Assembly (NCBI RefSeq): GCF_000758165.1
Contig: NZ_JNUP01000023.1
Span: 1-64,000 of the forward strand
Direction of reading: 5' to 3'
Source: Spirochaeta lutea
Lineage (GTDB): Bacteria; Spirochaetota; Spirochaetia; DSM-27196; Salinispiraceae
Length of the DNA: 64,000 bases
Shown here: one piece after another, positions 27,598 through 36,718 of the stretch
How the letters are laid out: each line of letters opens with the position of its first letter
Numbering within the stretch: the stretch's first letter is position 1
Made by a program: the position numbers and the translations under genes
The notes under the pieces: generated by a model
Databases searched by the model: none
What the model was told of the DNA's origin: nothing
What the model saw: the letters and a program-made list of their open reading frames with translations, nothing else

Positions 27598-27927
27598 ATG
27601 GGAATTGAATTATTAACAGGAACCGCTGTACAGGGAAACACCGTTGCTCTCAGAGCAACTCAGCAGGGACATTTCGGGATCACCGAACAAGAAACGACCG
27701 GCGAGGTCTCCGGATTCGGAAAAATGCTCATGAATAGTTTACAGGAAGTGAGCAGCTATCAAAATGAGGCATCCGACCTTTCGGTACAAGCCCTGGTTAA
27801 CCCCGAATCGGTGGAAGCCCATGATGTTACAATCGCCATGGCCAAGGCGAATTTAAGCCTGAGTATTGCGAAAAACGTGGTGGATCGGGTGATTCAAGGC
27901 TATAAAGATATTACAAATCTCCGCTAA
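27598..27927 (+). CDS. fliE: Flagellar hook-basal body protein FliE
   Basis: FliE is the adaptor between the MS ring and the rod. The 109-residue protein shows the family pattern: a disordered N-terminus, a helix with FGKMLMNSLQEVSSYQNEA at about residues 40-58, and the C-terminal block SVEAHDVTIAMAKANLSL. GGGAGG at 27582-27587 supports the start. Confidence 0.93.
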   Translation: MGIELLTGTAVQGNTVALRATQQGHFGITEQETTGEVSGFGKMLMNSLQEVSSYQNEASDLSVQALVNPESVEAHDVTIAMAKANLSLSIAKNVVDRVIQGYKDITNLR

Positions 27928-27977
27928 GCTGAAATAAAGCCTGGATAAATAAACTAAAACCGTGTAAAATTCACCTA

Positions 27978-28000
27978 AGCAGACAAAACTGGGGTCTGCT
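27978..28000. repeat. 7-bp hairpin between fliE and fliF
   Basis: AGCAGAC (27978-27984) and GTCTGCT (27994-28000) form a perfect stem around a 9-base loop in the 182-base fliE-fliF gap. No T run follows, so a processing site or weak attenuator is more likely than a terminator. Nothing else stands out in this gap. Confidence 0.45.
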
Positions 28001-28109
28001 GGAACTTATTAGCCAAAGGTGGTTATTAGAAACGTAGAAACAAGAGGACAGATATAGGAATCAGTAGCCTGGTCTCTGGTTTTTCCGTTCAGTTCATAAG
28101 GGAGGGGAT

Positions 28110-29816
28110 ATGAACGAATGGTTCAAGAAGCTGGTTGATCGGATAAAACAGCAATGGGGTAAATGGAGCCTACTGCAGAAGGGCATACTCCTTGGTGTTG
28201 TTATTCTTTCCATAACCGGCTTAATACTACTCGTTACCTTTAACGCATCTCCGGCCGCCGTGCCCGTGCTTACCCGGCCGGTGACCGATGAGACATTACT
28301 CAATCGAATCAGTGCCCGTCTTGATCAGGAAGGCATCCGGTTTTCCGTTACCGAAGACGGTCGAGTGCAAGCACCGGATAACGCCACTGCCCAGGAGGCC
28401 CGGGCAATCCTTGTCCGGGAAGACCTCATTCCGGTAAATACCAATCCCTGGGAAATTTTTGACATTGAACGCTGGACCATCACAGACTTTGAACGGAATG
28501 TTAATCTGCGAAGAGCCATAACGGATCAGTTGACTCAGCACATCAAGTCCCTAGAGGATATTGATGGGGCTAATGTGAACCTGGTAATCCCCGAGGATTC
28601 TCTTTTTGCTGAGGATCAAGATCCGGTGACTGCATCGGTGATTATCGTTCCCAAACCCGGCTCAGACATCAAAGAGAATAGAAAAAAGATCGAAGGCATT
28701 GAAAAACTAATTCAATATGCGGTACCAGGCCTGCTGAAGGAGCATATCACCATCACCGATCAAACGGGACAGACCCTGAACGATTTTGTTGCGCTTCAAG
28801 ACTTTGATCGGTTAGAGGTCAATCGGCGTGAGCTCGAAATTAAGCGGAACATCGAGAAGCAGTACATTCAGGCAATCAAGTCGGCTCTGGGCTCAATCTT
28901 TACCCAAGACAGGGTAGAGGTGCCCAACATAGACGTTGAGATTGATTATGGGAATCGAACCATCGAGCAGGAGGAGTTCTTTCCCGTTGTGGTAACCCCG
29001 GACAATCCCCGCACCCCTTTCGATGAGACCGAAACAGTCCTCTCTATAGAACGGGGGCGTCAGGAATTTTCCGAGGATTTTGAAGGCAATGGCTTTAATC
29101 CTCAGGGACCTCCGGGTACCGAGGGGCAAACCCCCCCGGCTTATAAAGACCTAGAGGGGCTTGTCGGCAGGTATTCCCGTGAAAGTACTACTATTAACAA
29201 TGAGATAAACCGAAAGGTCACCAACGAGACGGGCAGCCCGAAGATAGAGCGTATTAGTGTAGCCGTGGCCTTGGACGGTGTCTGGGTGAAGCAGTACGAT
29301 GATAACGGAAACCTTCAGATTAATCCTGATGGGAGCATTGCCCGGGAGTATGTACCCATCAGCTCGGAGCAGTTAACCTCGGCTCAACAGCTTGTTGAAA
29401 GCGCTGTTGGATTTTCCCAGAACCGGGGGGACCAGGTAACCGTACGGAATATTCAGTTTGACCGGACTGCAGAACATAGAGCAGAGGATGCAGAGATAGC
29501 CCGGGAGCGCCAGGTACAGACAGTTCTGCTCTGGGTAATGGTCGGTCTCGCGTCAATTTTAGTGATTTTCATTGTCTTTAGGCTCATCACCCGAGAAATT
29601 GAACGGCGCCGACGGCTGCGGGAGGAAGAGCTTGCCCGGCAGCATCAGGCCATGCGGGAAGCAGCCCTGCGGAGTGCGGAAGAAGAGAGTGCAGAGGTTG
29701 AGATGTCAGTTGAGGAACGGGCACGCCTTGAGATGCAGGAGAACGCGATCAATATGGCCAGAGAGCATCCTGAGGATGTTGCACAGCTGATTCGCACCTG
29801 GCTATTAGAGGAGTAA
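28110..29816 (+). CDS. fliF: Flagellar MS-ring protein FliF
   Basis: FliF builds the MS ring in the inner membrane, the base on which rod, switch and export gate assemble. The 568-residue protein has a membrane helix at about residues 25-46, the YscJ-like ring-building motifs (including NPWEIFD and the DGANVNLVIPE segment), an acidic, Gly/Pro-rich loop around residues 295-345, a second helix at about 472-492 and a charged C-terminal tail that binds FliG. GGGAGGGG precedes the ATG. Confidence 0.96.
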   Translation: MNEWFKKLVDRIKQQWGKWSLLQKGILLGVVILSITGLILLVTFNASPAAVPVLTRPVTDETLLNRISARLDQEGIRFSVTEDGRVQAPDNATAQEARAILVREDLIPVNTNPWEIFDIERWTITDFERNVNLRRAITDQLTQHIKSLEDIDGANVNLVIPEDSLFAEDQDPVTASVIIVPKPGSDIKENRKKIEGIEKLIQYAVPGLLKEHITITDQTGQTLNDFVALQDFDRLEVNRRELEIKRNIEKQYIQAIKSALGSIFTQDRVEVPNIDVEIDYGNRTIEQEEFFPVVVTPDNPRTPFDETETVLSIERGRQEFSEDFEGNGFNPQGPPGTEGQTPPAYKDLEGLVGRYSRESTTINNEINRKVTNETGSPKIERISVAVALDGVWVKQYDDNGNLQINPDGSIAREYVPISSEQLTSAQQLVESAVGFSQNRGDQVTVRNIQFDRTAEHRAEDAEIARERQVQTVLLWVMVGLASILVIFIVFRLITREIERRRRLREEELARQHQAMREAALRSAEEESAEVEMSVEERARLEMQENAINMAREHPEDVAQLIRTWLLEE

Positions 29817-29819
29817 ACC

Positions 29820-30878
29820 ATGGCAAAAGCGTCCCATCAGGCTGGTACGAGTCCTGGAAGCCCTGGAAAACGAGGTAAACGTGAGCTGAACGGGCGACAG
29901 AAAGCGGCAGTTTTCTTGGTAACCCTGGGTTCAGAAATATCATCCGAGATTTTTAAACACCTTCGTGAGGATGAGATAGAGACTCTAACTTTTGAGATCG
30001 CCCGGTTAGAAACTATTGAGTCGGAAGAGCGGGATCAGGTTCTCCATGAGTTTCAAGAGCTCATGATGGCTCAGGATTTTATTACTACCGGTGGAATTGA
30101 CTACGCCCGGGAGCTGTTAGAAAAAAGTCTTGGCTCCCAAAAGGCGGTGGATATTATTAACCGGCTTACATCATCACTACAGGTTCGGCCCTTCGACTTT
30201 ATCCGCCGGACCGATCCTACTCACCTGTTGAACTTCATCCAACAGGAGCACCCCCAGACGATCGCCTTAATTCTGGCATACCTGGAGCCTGCAAAAGCCT
30301 CCATTATTCTGGGATCCCTGCCTCATGATATTCAGTCTGATGTGGCTAAGCGGATTGCAACCATGGATAGAACAAGTCCCGAGGTACTTCGGGAGGTTGA
30401 ACGGGTTCTTGAGAAGAAGCTTTCAACCCTGTCCAGCGAGGACTATACGGCAGCCGGTGGCGTGGAAAGCATAGTAGAAATCCTGAACCTGGTAGACCGT
30501 TCAACCGAAAAGACCATCATTGAGTCTTTAGAAGAAGAAGACCCTGAACTTGCCGAAGATATTAAAAAGCGGATGTTCGTCTTCGAAGATATTGTTATGC
30601 TGGACGATCGTGCGATTCAGAAGGTGCTCCGGGAGGTAGACACCTCCGAATTAGCCAAGGCATTAAAGTCTGTGGACACCGAGGTTCAGGATAAGATTTT
30701 CAGGAATATGTCCAAGCGGGCAGCTACCCTTCTCAAGGAAGACATGGAATACATGGGGCCCATTCGGATGAAGGATGTAGAGGAAGCACAGCAGAAAATC
30801 GTGTCTATAATCCGGAAGCTGGAAGAGTCCGGAGAGATTGTTGTTGCCCGGGCGGGGGAAGACGAGCTGGTTGTTTAG
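29820..30878 (+). CDS. fliG: Flagellar motor switch protein FliG
   Basis: FliG is the switch protein that transmits torque from the MotA stator. The 352-residue product has the N-terminal FliF-binding domain after a basic 20-residue extension, the EHPQTIALILAYL middle-domain motif near residue 140, and the C-terminal torque helix with alternating charges (LDDRAIQKVLREVD). The gene starts 3 bases after fliF. T. pallidum-type spirochaetes may have two FliG proteins; only this one is in the window. Confidence 0.96.
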   Translation: MAKASHQAGTSPGSPGKRGKRELNGRQKAAVFLVTLGSEISSEIFKHLREDEIETLTFEIARLETIESEERDQVLHEFQELMMAQDFITTGGIDYARELLEKSLGSQKAVDIINRLTSSLQVRPFDFIRRTDPTHLLNFIQQEHPQTIALILAYLEPAKASIILGSLPHDIQSDVAKRIATMDRTSPEVLREVERVLEKKLSTLSSEDYTAAGGVESIVEILNLVDRSTEKTIIESLEEEDPELAEDIKKRMFVFEDIVMLDDRAIQKVLREVDTSELAKALKSVDTEVQDKIFRNMSKRAATLLKEDMEYMGPIRMKDVEEAQQKIVSIIRKLEESGEIVVARAGEDELVV

Positions 30879-30932
30879 CAGGAGAGGATTCTACCAAGGA
30901 TGTTCCTTGCATAGTTTGAGAGGCGGAATAGT

Positions 30933-31868
30933 ATGGCAAAAAACCTATTTAGGGGTGGAGAGGTAAAGTTTACCAATGAAAAGGTACATATCTCTCCTCC
31001 CGAAATAATGATCAGACAGCAACACCAGGCTCAACGACAAGCGGTTATCCGAGAGGCTGAAGCCTATGACGGACCTACTGCGGATGATCTGCGTAGGGAA
31101 GCCGAAGCGTTTAAAGAGCAGTGGGATGCCCAGCGGGAACGGCTAATTGAAGATGCCAAACAGGAAGCCCAGCGTATAATCCAGGAAGCTGAAGAACACG
31201 CCTTTGAGGAAGTTAAGAAAAAAAATGATAAAGCCCTGGCAATAAAGCAGGAAGCCGAGCAAGAGGCTGAAAAGATGCTCAATTCTGCGAAGGATGAGGC
31301 TACCCGGTTAGTGGATGAAGCTAATCGGGAGGCTGAAGATATCCGTGAAGCCGCAAAGAAAGAAGGGTATCAGATCGGGTTTTCCCAGGGATATGAAAAG
31401 GGCGAGGAAGAAGTCAACCGGGTGGTTGAGCGTGTGCATCTCATCCTTACTAAAGCTATCGACCGGCGCAACGAGATCATCGAAGAATCAGAAGGGCAGT
31501 TAATACAACTGGTGCTGCAAATCGCTAAAAAGGTTATCAAGGTTCTTTCAGAGAACCAAAAAAATATTGTAGTCAACAATATCGTTCAAGCCCTACGCAA
31601 ACTAAAGAGTAAGGCGGATGTAATAATCCGTGTGAATCTCCTAGACCTTAAGACAACCACGGCCCATACCAAAGAACTGATTGCCAAGTTTGAACGTGTT
31701 TCGAGCATCACGGTGATGGAAGATTCTACGGTTGGTCCCGGCGGTTGCATAATTGAAACGGATTTTGGTCAAATAGACGCGAGAATTTCCAGTCAGCTCA
31801 GGGAAATTGAAGAAAAAATCTTGGAATTAACCCCAATCAGCGCCCAGAAAAAACCTGTAGGTACCTAG
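30933..31868 (+). CDS. fliH: Flagellar assembly protein FliH
   Basis: FliH is the peripheral-stalk-like partner that holds the FliI ATPase at the export gate. The 311-residue protein has a very long, Glu/Ala/Lys-rich coiled coil (about residues 30-165) and a C-terminal globular part starting near residue 175 (LVLQIAKKVIKVL) like V/F-ATPase subunit E. It is longer than enteric FliH because of the coil. It lies one base before fliI. Confidence 0.9.
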   Translation: MAKNLFRGGEVKFTNEKVHISPPEIMIRQQHQAQRQAVIREAEAYDGPTADDLRREAEAFKEQWDAQRERLIEDAKQEAQRIIQEAEEHAFEEVKKKNDKALAIKQEAEQEAEKMLNSAKDEATRLVDEANREAEDIREAAKKEGYQIGFSQGYEKGEEEVNRVVERVHLILTKAIDRRNEIIEESEGQLIQLVLQIAKKVIKVLSENQKNIVVNNIVQALRKLKSKADVIIRVNLLDLKTTTAHTKELIAKFERVSSITVMEDSTVGPGGCIIETDFGQIDARISSQLREIEEKILELTPISAQKKPVGT

Positions 31869-31869
31869 T

Positions 31870-33213
31870 ATGCCGTTGTTCACAAAATACAACGAAGTCG
31901 TAGATGATATTGACCCCATTAAGTATGTAGGCCGGGTGGAACGAGTCCGGGGCCTTTTAATTGAGAGTTCCGGGCCTACTACCACGGTGGGAGAGCTCTG
32001 TCAGATTATTCTAGAAAAAAAGGGAACCAGTATTTGGGCGGAGGTGGTTGGGCTACACGGACATACCGTTCAGCTCATGCCGTTTTCAGATCTGGAAGGG
32101 GTTGAAATCGGTTCCCCTGTGGTGGGTACCGGGAATCCCCTGTCTGCCCCGGTGACCGAGAAACTCCTGGGCCGGGTTATTGATTCCATGGGACGTCCCA
32201 TGGACGGCCTTGGAGAGTTAGGAAGTACCGAAAACTATCCCTGCACCAACATCCCTCCCTCAGCCCTGGATCGAAGCCCCATCCGCAATCAAATCGGTAC
32301 CGGTATTCGTGCAATCGACGGGATGCTCCCTACAGGGAAGGGGCAGCGTTTGGGAATTTTCGCCGGCTCAGGGGTTGGGAAGTCTACTCTGCTCGGTATG
32401 ATTGCCCGGAATACCAATGCTGATGTGAATGTTATTGCCCTTATAGGCGAGCGTGGTAGGGAGGTTCAGGAATTCATAGCCAACGACCTTGGGCCCGAGG
32501 GCTTGGCTCGGTCGGTTCTCATCGTGTCCACAGGTGATACCCCGCCCCTCAGCCGGTTACGCGGTGCTTACATGGCCACAGCGGTGGCAGAGTATTTTCG
32601 CGACCAGGGACAGGACGTCATGCTACTATTTGATTCAGTAACCCGATTCGCCCGGGCCCAGCGGGAAATAGGGTTATCCATCGGAGAAGCTCCTGCTACC
32701 CGGGGCTATCCACCATCGGTGTTTTCTACCCTTCCTCGGCTATTAGAGCGTTGCGGAACCAGCGACAAGGGAACCATTACGGGTTTTTATACGATCCTGG
32801 TGGATGGGGATGATATGGATGAGCCCATCGCAGATACCGTACGGGGTATCCTTGACGGGCATCTGGTGCTTAGCAGGAAGCTGGCCGAGGCCTACCATTA
32901 CCCAGCCATTGATGTTCTGGGATCCATCAGCCGATTAACTCCGAAGATTACGAACCAAGACCAGCAAAAAGCCGCGGGAATCCTTCGACGGCATTTGGCG
33001 GTTTATCGCGATCATGAGGATCTTATTTCCATCGGTGCCTATTCCCGGGGGAGTAATCCCCAGGTGGATAATGCGATCGCGATCTATCCGGCTATTATGG
33101 AGTTCCTTCAACAGGGAATCGAGGAGCAGTCTGGACTGGATGAAACCTGGAACCGGCTGTTTGAGATAACCGGTATTTCGCCCCAGAGCCCGGCGACGGG
33201 TGAGAAAGAATAG
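31870..33213 (+). CDS. fliI: Flagellum-specific export ATPase FliI
   Basis: FliI is the F1-beta-like ATPase that unlocks export substrates. The 447-residue protein has Walker A FAGSGVGKST near residue 165, IGERGREVQEF, Walker B-type DVMLLFDSVTRFARAQREI and the RGYPPSVFSTLPRLLERCG block, all typical. It directly follows fliH and precedes fliJ. Confidence 0.97.
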   Translation: MPLFTKYNEVVDDIDPIKYVGRVERVRGLLIESSGPTTTVGELCQIILEKKGTSIWAEVVGLHGHTVQLMPFSDLEGVEIGSPVVGTGNPLSAPVTEKLLGRVIDSMGRPMDGLGELGSTENYPCTNIPPSALDRSPIRNQIGTGIRAIDGMLPTGKGQRLGIFAGSGVGKSTLLGMIARNTNADVNVIALIGERGREVQEFIANDLGPEGLARSVLIVSTGDTPPLSRLRGAYMATAVAEYFRDQGQDVMLLFDSVTRFARAQREIGLSIGEAPATRGYPPSVFSTLPRLLERCGTSDKGTITGFYTILVDGDDMDEPIADTVRGILDGHLVLSRKLAEAYHYPAIDVLGSISRLTPKITNQDQQKAAGILRRHLAVYRDHEDLISIGAYSRGSNPQVDNAIAIYPAIMEFLQQGIEEQSGLDETWNRLFEITGISPQSPATGEKE

Positions 33214-33224
33214 GTGGCAGGACT

Positions 33225-33671
33225 ATGAAGCGGTTTCATTTTTCCCTGGAGACTCTGCTTTCCATTCGTCAGCAACGGGAACAGGATGCACGCCTGGAAC
33301 TCGCCGGGATTACCAGCGAGTGTAACCGCTTAGATGAGCAGCTTGGGGTTCTTGCCCGGGAGCGAACCGCCAGTGTTTCCCGGGGAAAAGATGATTTTAA
33401 GGAAGATATGATGCGGTGGTATGCCTACCGGGAACTCTATCTGCAGCGCCTAGATCGGCGGATAGAGGAGATTCAGGAAGACCGGGCGGCCCTGGAGCTG
33501 CGACGGGAAGATGCGGCAGCTGCATACCGGGAGGCGCATCGGGAGGCATTCGTCTTGGAGAAGCTACGAGAAAAACGATATGCTCTGTACCGCCGGGAAT
33601 CGGCCAGGGAGGAGCAGCGTTCAATTGATGACATCGCCGGATCGCGGTATCATTCAGGAACTGATCTATGA
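33225..33671 (+). CDS. fliJ: Flagellar export chaperone FliJ
   Basis: FliJ is the central stalk of the export ATPase and a general export chaperone. The 148-residue product begins with the family-like FHFSLETLLSIRQQRE and is a two-helix antiparallel coiled coil throughout, Arg/Glu-rich. The name rests on this architecture, length and position after fliI; residue-level conservation is low in the family. Confidence 0.85.
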   Translation: MKRFHFSLETLLSIRQQREQDARLELAGITSECNRLDEQLGVLARERTASVSRGKDDFKEDMMRWYAYRELYLQRLDRRIEEIQEDRAALELRREDAAAAYREAHREAFVLEKLREKRYALYRRESAREEQRSIDDIAGSRYHSGTDL

Positions 33672-33698
33672 TGAGGATGGTGAAGATGGAGGACCAAG

Positions 33699-34322
33699 TT
33701 GGCAAAGTTTCCTAGAGCTCGGGCCTGGCCCCGGATACTCCTATACATAGCCCTGATTATTGTCCTTACCCTGGGTGGGATTGTGTGGTTTGATGTATTA
33801 GGCCTCATCGATGCCAGAGCCTTTTTCAGGCCCGTCCTGAGCCTGGTAGGCTTGGCCCCCCGGGCGACACCGGTCCCCCAAGAAAGCGAATTTCTCCTGG
33901 ATTCTATGAGGATTCAAAAGCTGGACGAATCAGTCAATCTCCGCATAGCACAGCTGGAACAGAACAGGGAAGACCTCGCCCAGGAGCGGGAGGTATTCCA
34001 ACAACAACTCTCGGAACTCGAAGAACGGGAAGAAGCTCAACAGGATAGAGAAAAATCATTTAATGATCGCCTCCAAGAGTACGACAATAGAAGAGCAAAC
34101 CTGATCCGAATTTCTGAGGATCTTACCAGTATGCGTCCGGATGACGCCGTTGCCATATTAATCGGTTACGATGACCAGCTGCTTATAGATACCCTACGGG
34201 TAACCCAGGAGCTGGCTGATCAGGCCGGTGAATTATCCCTGGTTTCGGTGTGGTTGAGCCGGATGCCTCCCGACCGGGCCGCTGATATTCAGCGGAAGAT
34301 GGCGATTAAACCGCCGAGTTAG
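33699..34322 (+). CDS. flbB: Periplasmic flagellar collar protein FlbB (MotE-like)
   Basis: The 207-residue protein has one membrane helix (about residues 13-34), a coiled coil at about 75-130 and a C-terminal MgtE-N/MotE-like helical domain beginning LTSMRPDDAVAIL. In Borrelia, FlbB of this architecture is the base of the periplasmic collar that helps stator assembly. The start is a TTG at 33699, five to ten bases after GGAGG (33688-33692). The only ATG codons upstream lead quickly to a stop in another frame. It lies between fliJ and fliK. Confidence 0.85.
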   Translation: MAKFPRARAWPRILLYIALIIVLTLGGIVWFDVLGLIDARAFFRPVLSLVGLAPRATPVPQESEFLLDSMRIQKLDESVNLRIAQLEQNREDLAQEREVFQQQLSELEEREEAQQDREKSFNDRLQEYDNRRANLIRISEDLTSMRPDDAVAILIGYDDQLLIDTLRVTQELADQAGELSLVSVWLSRMPPDRAADIQRKMAIKPPS

Positions 34323-34365
34323 GGAGCTGATAAGCACCTCGCAGGATCAGAAACCGGAGGTGCTT

Positions 34366-36168
34366 GTGCAGATACAATCCTGGGTCGAGCGTTTGGGGCC
34401 GACGCCCCGGCTCTATGAAGTAGAGCCCGTAACGACCCAAGAGACGCCATTTTCACGAATGTATCAGACTGAGGTAGAGTCCCAGAGGCATTCGAATCCC
34501 CCTGAAAACAAGAAACCAGACGACCCCCATGCACGGGACTCCCATGAACCGGATAGGCCGGCGGGAGCGGAGAAAGAACGCCGCGATACCGGAGCCGAGG
34601 GGGCAGGTAAACGGAAGGCTGGGGATACTGGGGCGCCCCGGTCTGCTCGGGCCGAAAACACGAACGCCAAGGGTGACGCTGCAGAGAAGCAGCCGGAGTC
34701 TGGGGACCGGGATGGTCTGCAAGCCGCCCGGAAGGTCCGGAAATCCTCCATGGGGCAAAGCGAGGGGGTTTCGGAAGGTCAGGAGGGCAAGCCCAGTGCC
34801 GGCAATGACGCAATGGATGGGGCTGGGACCCGGGGAAACCGGAAGACCGGTTCCATAATCCGTGATGAAGCCTCTCCGCCTAAGGTTAAAGCCCCAGGGT
34901 TGGAAGAAAAACTTGAGGCTAAGGCGGATTCGGATCTCCCACCGTCGGTTCGAAAACCGGATAACCATGGTTCCCAGATTTCCCCCTCGTCCCAAGTCTC
35001 CAAAAATGGGGGGAAGGCTCTCCCTGTGCCTGAAAGAGAATCTGGGCTCCAAGAAGATGCCGCCCGTTCCCAACAGGGGGTTACCCAGCCGGAGCAGATT
35101 CTGGCACACCAGGAAATGCCGCCATCCAGGATTTCCCAAAATACCAGGGGAGATGCTGGGTCAGTGACTCCCGATGCCTCCCGAGAACCAATTCAATCAC
35201 ATATCCTGCAAACCAAAAAGACCGATGCCCCGATTCAGCCCAAGGTCAGCGTTCTGGACCTGAGAACCGCCTCGGGACGGCTTAAAGCGCTCCGCCAGGA
35301 AATCCGGTTTGGAGCAGGGGTCGGTACCAATATGCGTTCCGGTATGTCTCCCTCATCCCCACGGTTACCCATGGAGACCCAGGGGATCGGAATGACCAGA
35401 GGGGGGCTCGGTCAGCTTGGTACACCGGTAATCCCGGGACAGCAGGCTGCTGTATCCTTTGAAGGCAATTTTGGAAGCCCTGTGGTACCCGAGGCTAATA
35501 CCGGTGTCCTCGGTGAGAGTCTCATTCCCCTGAGAGGATGGATGTCCGCCGGGCAGGAGACGGTATTGAAGGGCCAACCCAAGAGCCCCATGGATCGGTT
35601 GTGGGGTAGGGGCATAAGCGAAGCTGCCCTGACTGATTCCAGTAGACAGGACTCTTCATTGTTGAGCCGGGAAGCCACGAGTCGTGAAAGGAGTGTTAAC
35701 CAGGTGCAGCAGAGTGTGGTGCAGAATCAACCCGGGCATGCCGCACCAGGGACCCTAGGGACCAACATTGCGGATCCCGAGTCGGCGAAACAAGCCTTCA
35801 CCTCCTATTTGCAGGGAGCAGGCGCCTACGATCTTGTGAGAAGCGCGAAATTCGTACTGAAGGATGACAACCGCGGAGAAATCAAACTCATCCTCAAGCC
35901 GGAAGAACTCGGAGAGGTAAAGATTTCCCTTTTTCTTACGGATAATCGTATAGAAGGTTCGGTTTCTGTCGAAAATGAAGGAGTACAGCAGGCATTTAGC
36001 CAGAGCATGGAATCCCTTCGCAAGGCTTTTGCTGAAAGCGGATTTGATGTACTGGGTTTTGATGTTGTGGTAGGTGACGCACCGGAGAAGAAGGGTGAAG
36101 AGCCTCGAATAGCACAGACGGGGAATACCCAAGAACCCTACACCATGCAGATAAATCTACAGGTATAG
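34366..36168 (+). CDS. fliK: Flagellar hook-length control protein FliK
   Basis: FliK measures hook length and switches the export gate to filament substrates. The ~600-residue protein has a long, low-complexity, Pro/Gly/Ser/charged middle (about residues 20-430) suited to the ruler role, and the conserved C-terminal domain (about 465-550) with LILKPEELGEVKISLFLTDN, the core FliK signature. The GTG at 34366 has GGAGG five bases upstream; a GTG at 34360 in the same frame overlaps that site and is less likely. The middle is GC-rich, which throws up long spurious frames on both strands. Confidence 0.9.
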   Translation: MQIQSWVERLGPTPRLYEVEPVTTQETPFSRMYQTEVESQRHSNPPENKKPDDPHARDSHEPDRPAGAEKERRDTGAEGAGKRKAGDTGAPRSARAENTNAKGDAAEKQPESGDRDGLQAARKVRKSSMGQSEGVSEGQEGKPSAGNDAMDGAGTRGNRKTGSIIRDEASPPKVKAPGLEEKLEAKADSDLPPSVRKPDNHGSQISPSSQVSKNGGKALPVPERESGLQEDAARSQQGVTQPEQILAHQEMPPSRISQNTRGDAGSVTPDASREPIQSHILQTKKTDAPIQPKVSVLDLRTASGRLKALRQEIRFGAGVGTNMRSGMSPSSPRLPMETQGIGMTRGGLGQLGTPVIPGQQAAVSFEGNFGSPVVPEANTGVLGESLIPLRGWMSAGQETVLKGQPKSPMDRLWGRGISEAALTDSSRQDSSLLSREATSRERSVNQVQQSVVQNQPGHAAPGTLGTNIADPESAKQAFTSYLQGAGAYDLVRSAKFVLKDDNRGEIKLILKPEELGEVKISLFLTDNRIEGSVSVENEGVQQAFSQSMESLRKAFAESGFDVLGFDVVVGDAPEKKGEEPRIAQTGNTQEPYTMQINLQV

Positions 36169-36181
36169 GGAGGAGAGAGGA

Positions 36182-36718
36182 ATGACTGAAGTTAATCAGA
36201 TAAACGGTACCAACTATGCTGCATTAGCCGAGACGCGGAAAACGGTAACAGTCCGGGGTAATGAGATCCCCAATACCCTGAGCGAGTCGGAACGGCAGTG
36301 GGCGGACCAGGCTGTCCGGGCGTCTAACATCGCCCTGCAGACCGATGGCAGGAAGATAAACCAGACCATGGGTAAGGATGATTTCATGAAAATCCTCATT
36401 ACCCAGCTGCAGAACCAGGATCCTACTAAGCCCATGGAGGATAAGGAATTCATCGCCCAGATGGCTCAATTCAGTTCTCTTGAGCAGATGACCAATCTCA
36501 GCCAAAACTTTGAGCGGTTATCGGGAATGCTGACCTCCGGTCAGGCCTTGTCGGTCCTCGGCAAGGATGTGGAAATTGTCGTGGGCGAGCAGGTGGTGAA
36601 CGGGACAGTAACCGAGATCACCAATGGATCCTATCCCCAGGTCTTGGTGGACGGAACCTATTACGATTTTAGCCAGATAGAACGGGTAAGGGAACAGCAA
36701 GGAGGAACTACACTATGA
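36182..36718 (+). CDS. flgD: Flagellar hook cap / hook assembly protein FlgD
   Basis: FlgD caps the growing hook. The 178-residue product has the family block GKDDFMKILITQLQNQDPTKPMEDK at about residues 61-85 (shown in part) and FIAQMAQFSSLEQM after it, then a short beta C-terminus. It is shorter than enteric FlgD, as usual in many phyla. The last four bases overlap the flgE start. Confidence 0.94.
   Translation: MTEVNQINGTNYAALAETRKTVTVRGNEIPNTLSESERQWADQAVRASNIALQTDGRKINQTMGKDDFMKILITQLQNQDPTKPMEDKEFIAQMAQFSSLEQMTNLSQNFERLSGMLTSGQALSVLGKDVEIVVGEQVVNGTVTEITNGSYPQVLVDGTYYDFSQIERVREQQGGTTL

Noticed and set aside
34453-35139. Long open frames on both strands inside fliK
   Set aside because: The GC-rich, repetitive middle of FliK naturally lacks stops in other frames; none has a plausible domain or ribosome site.
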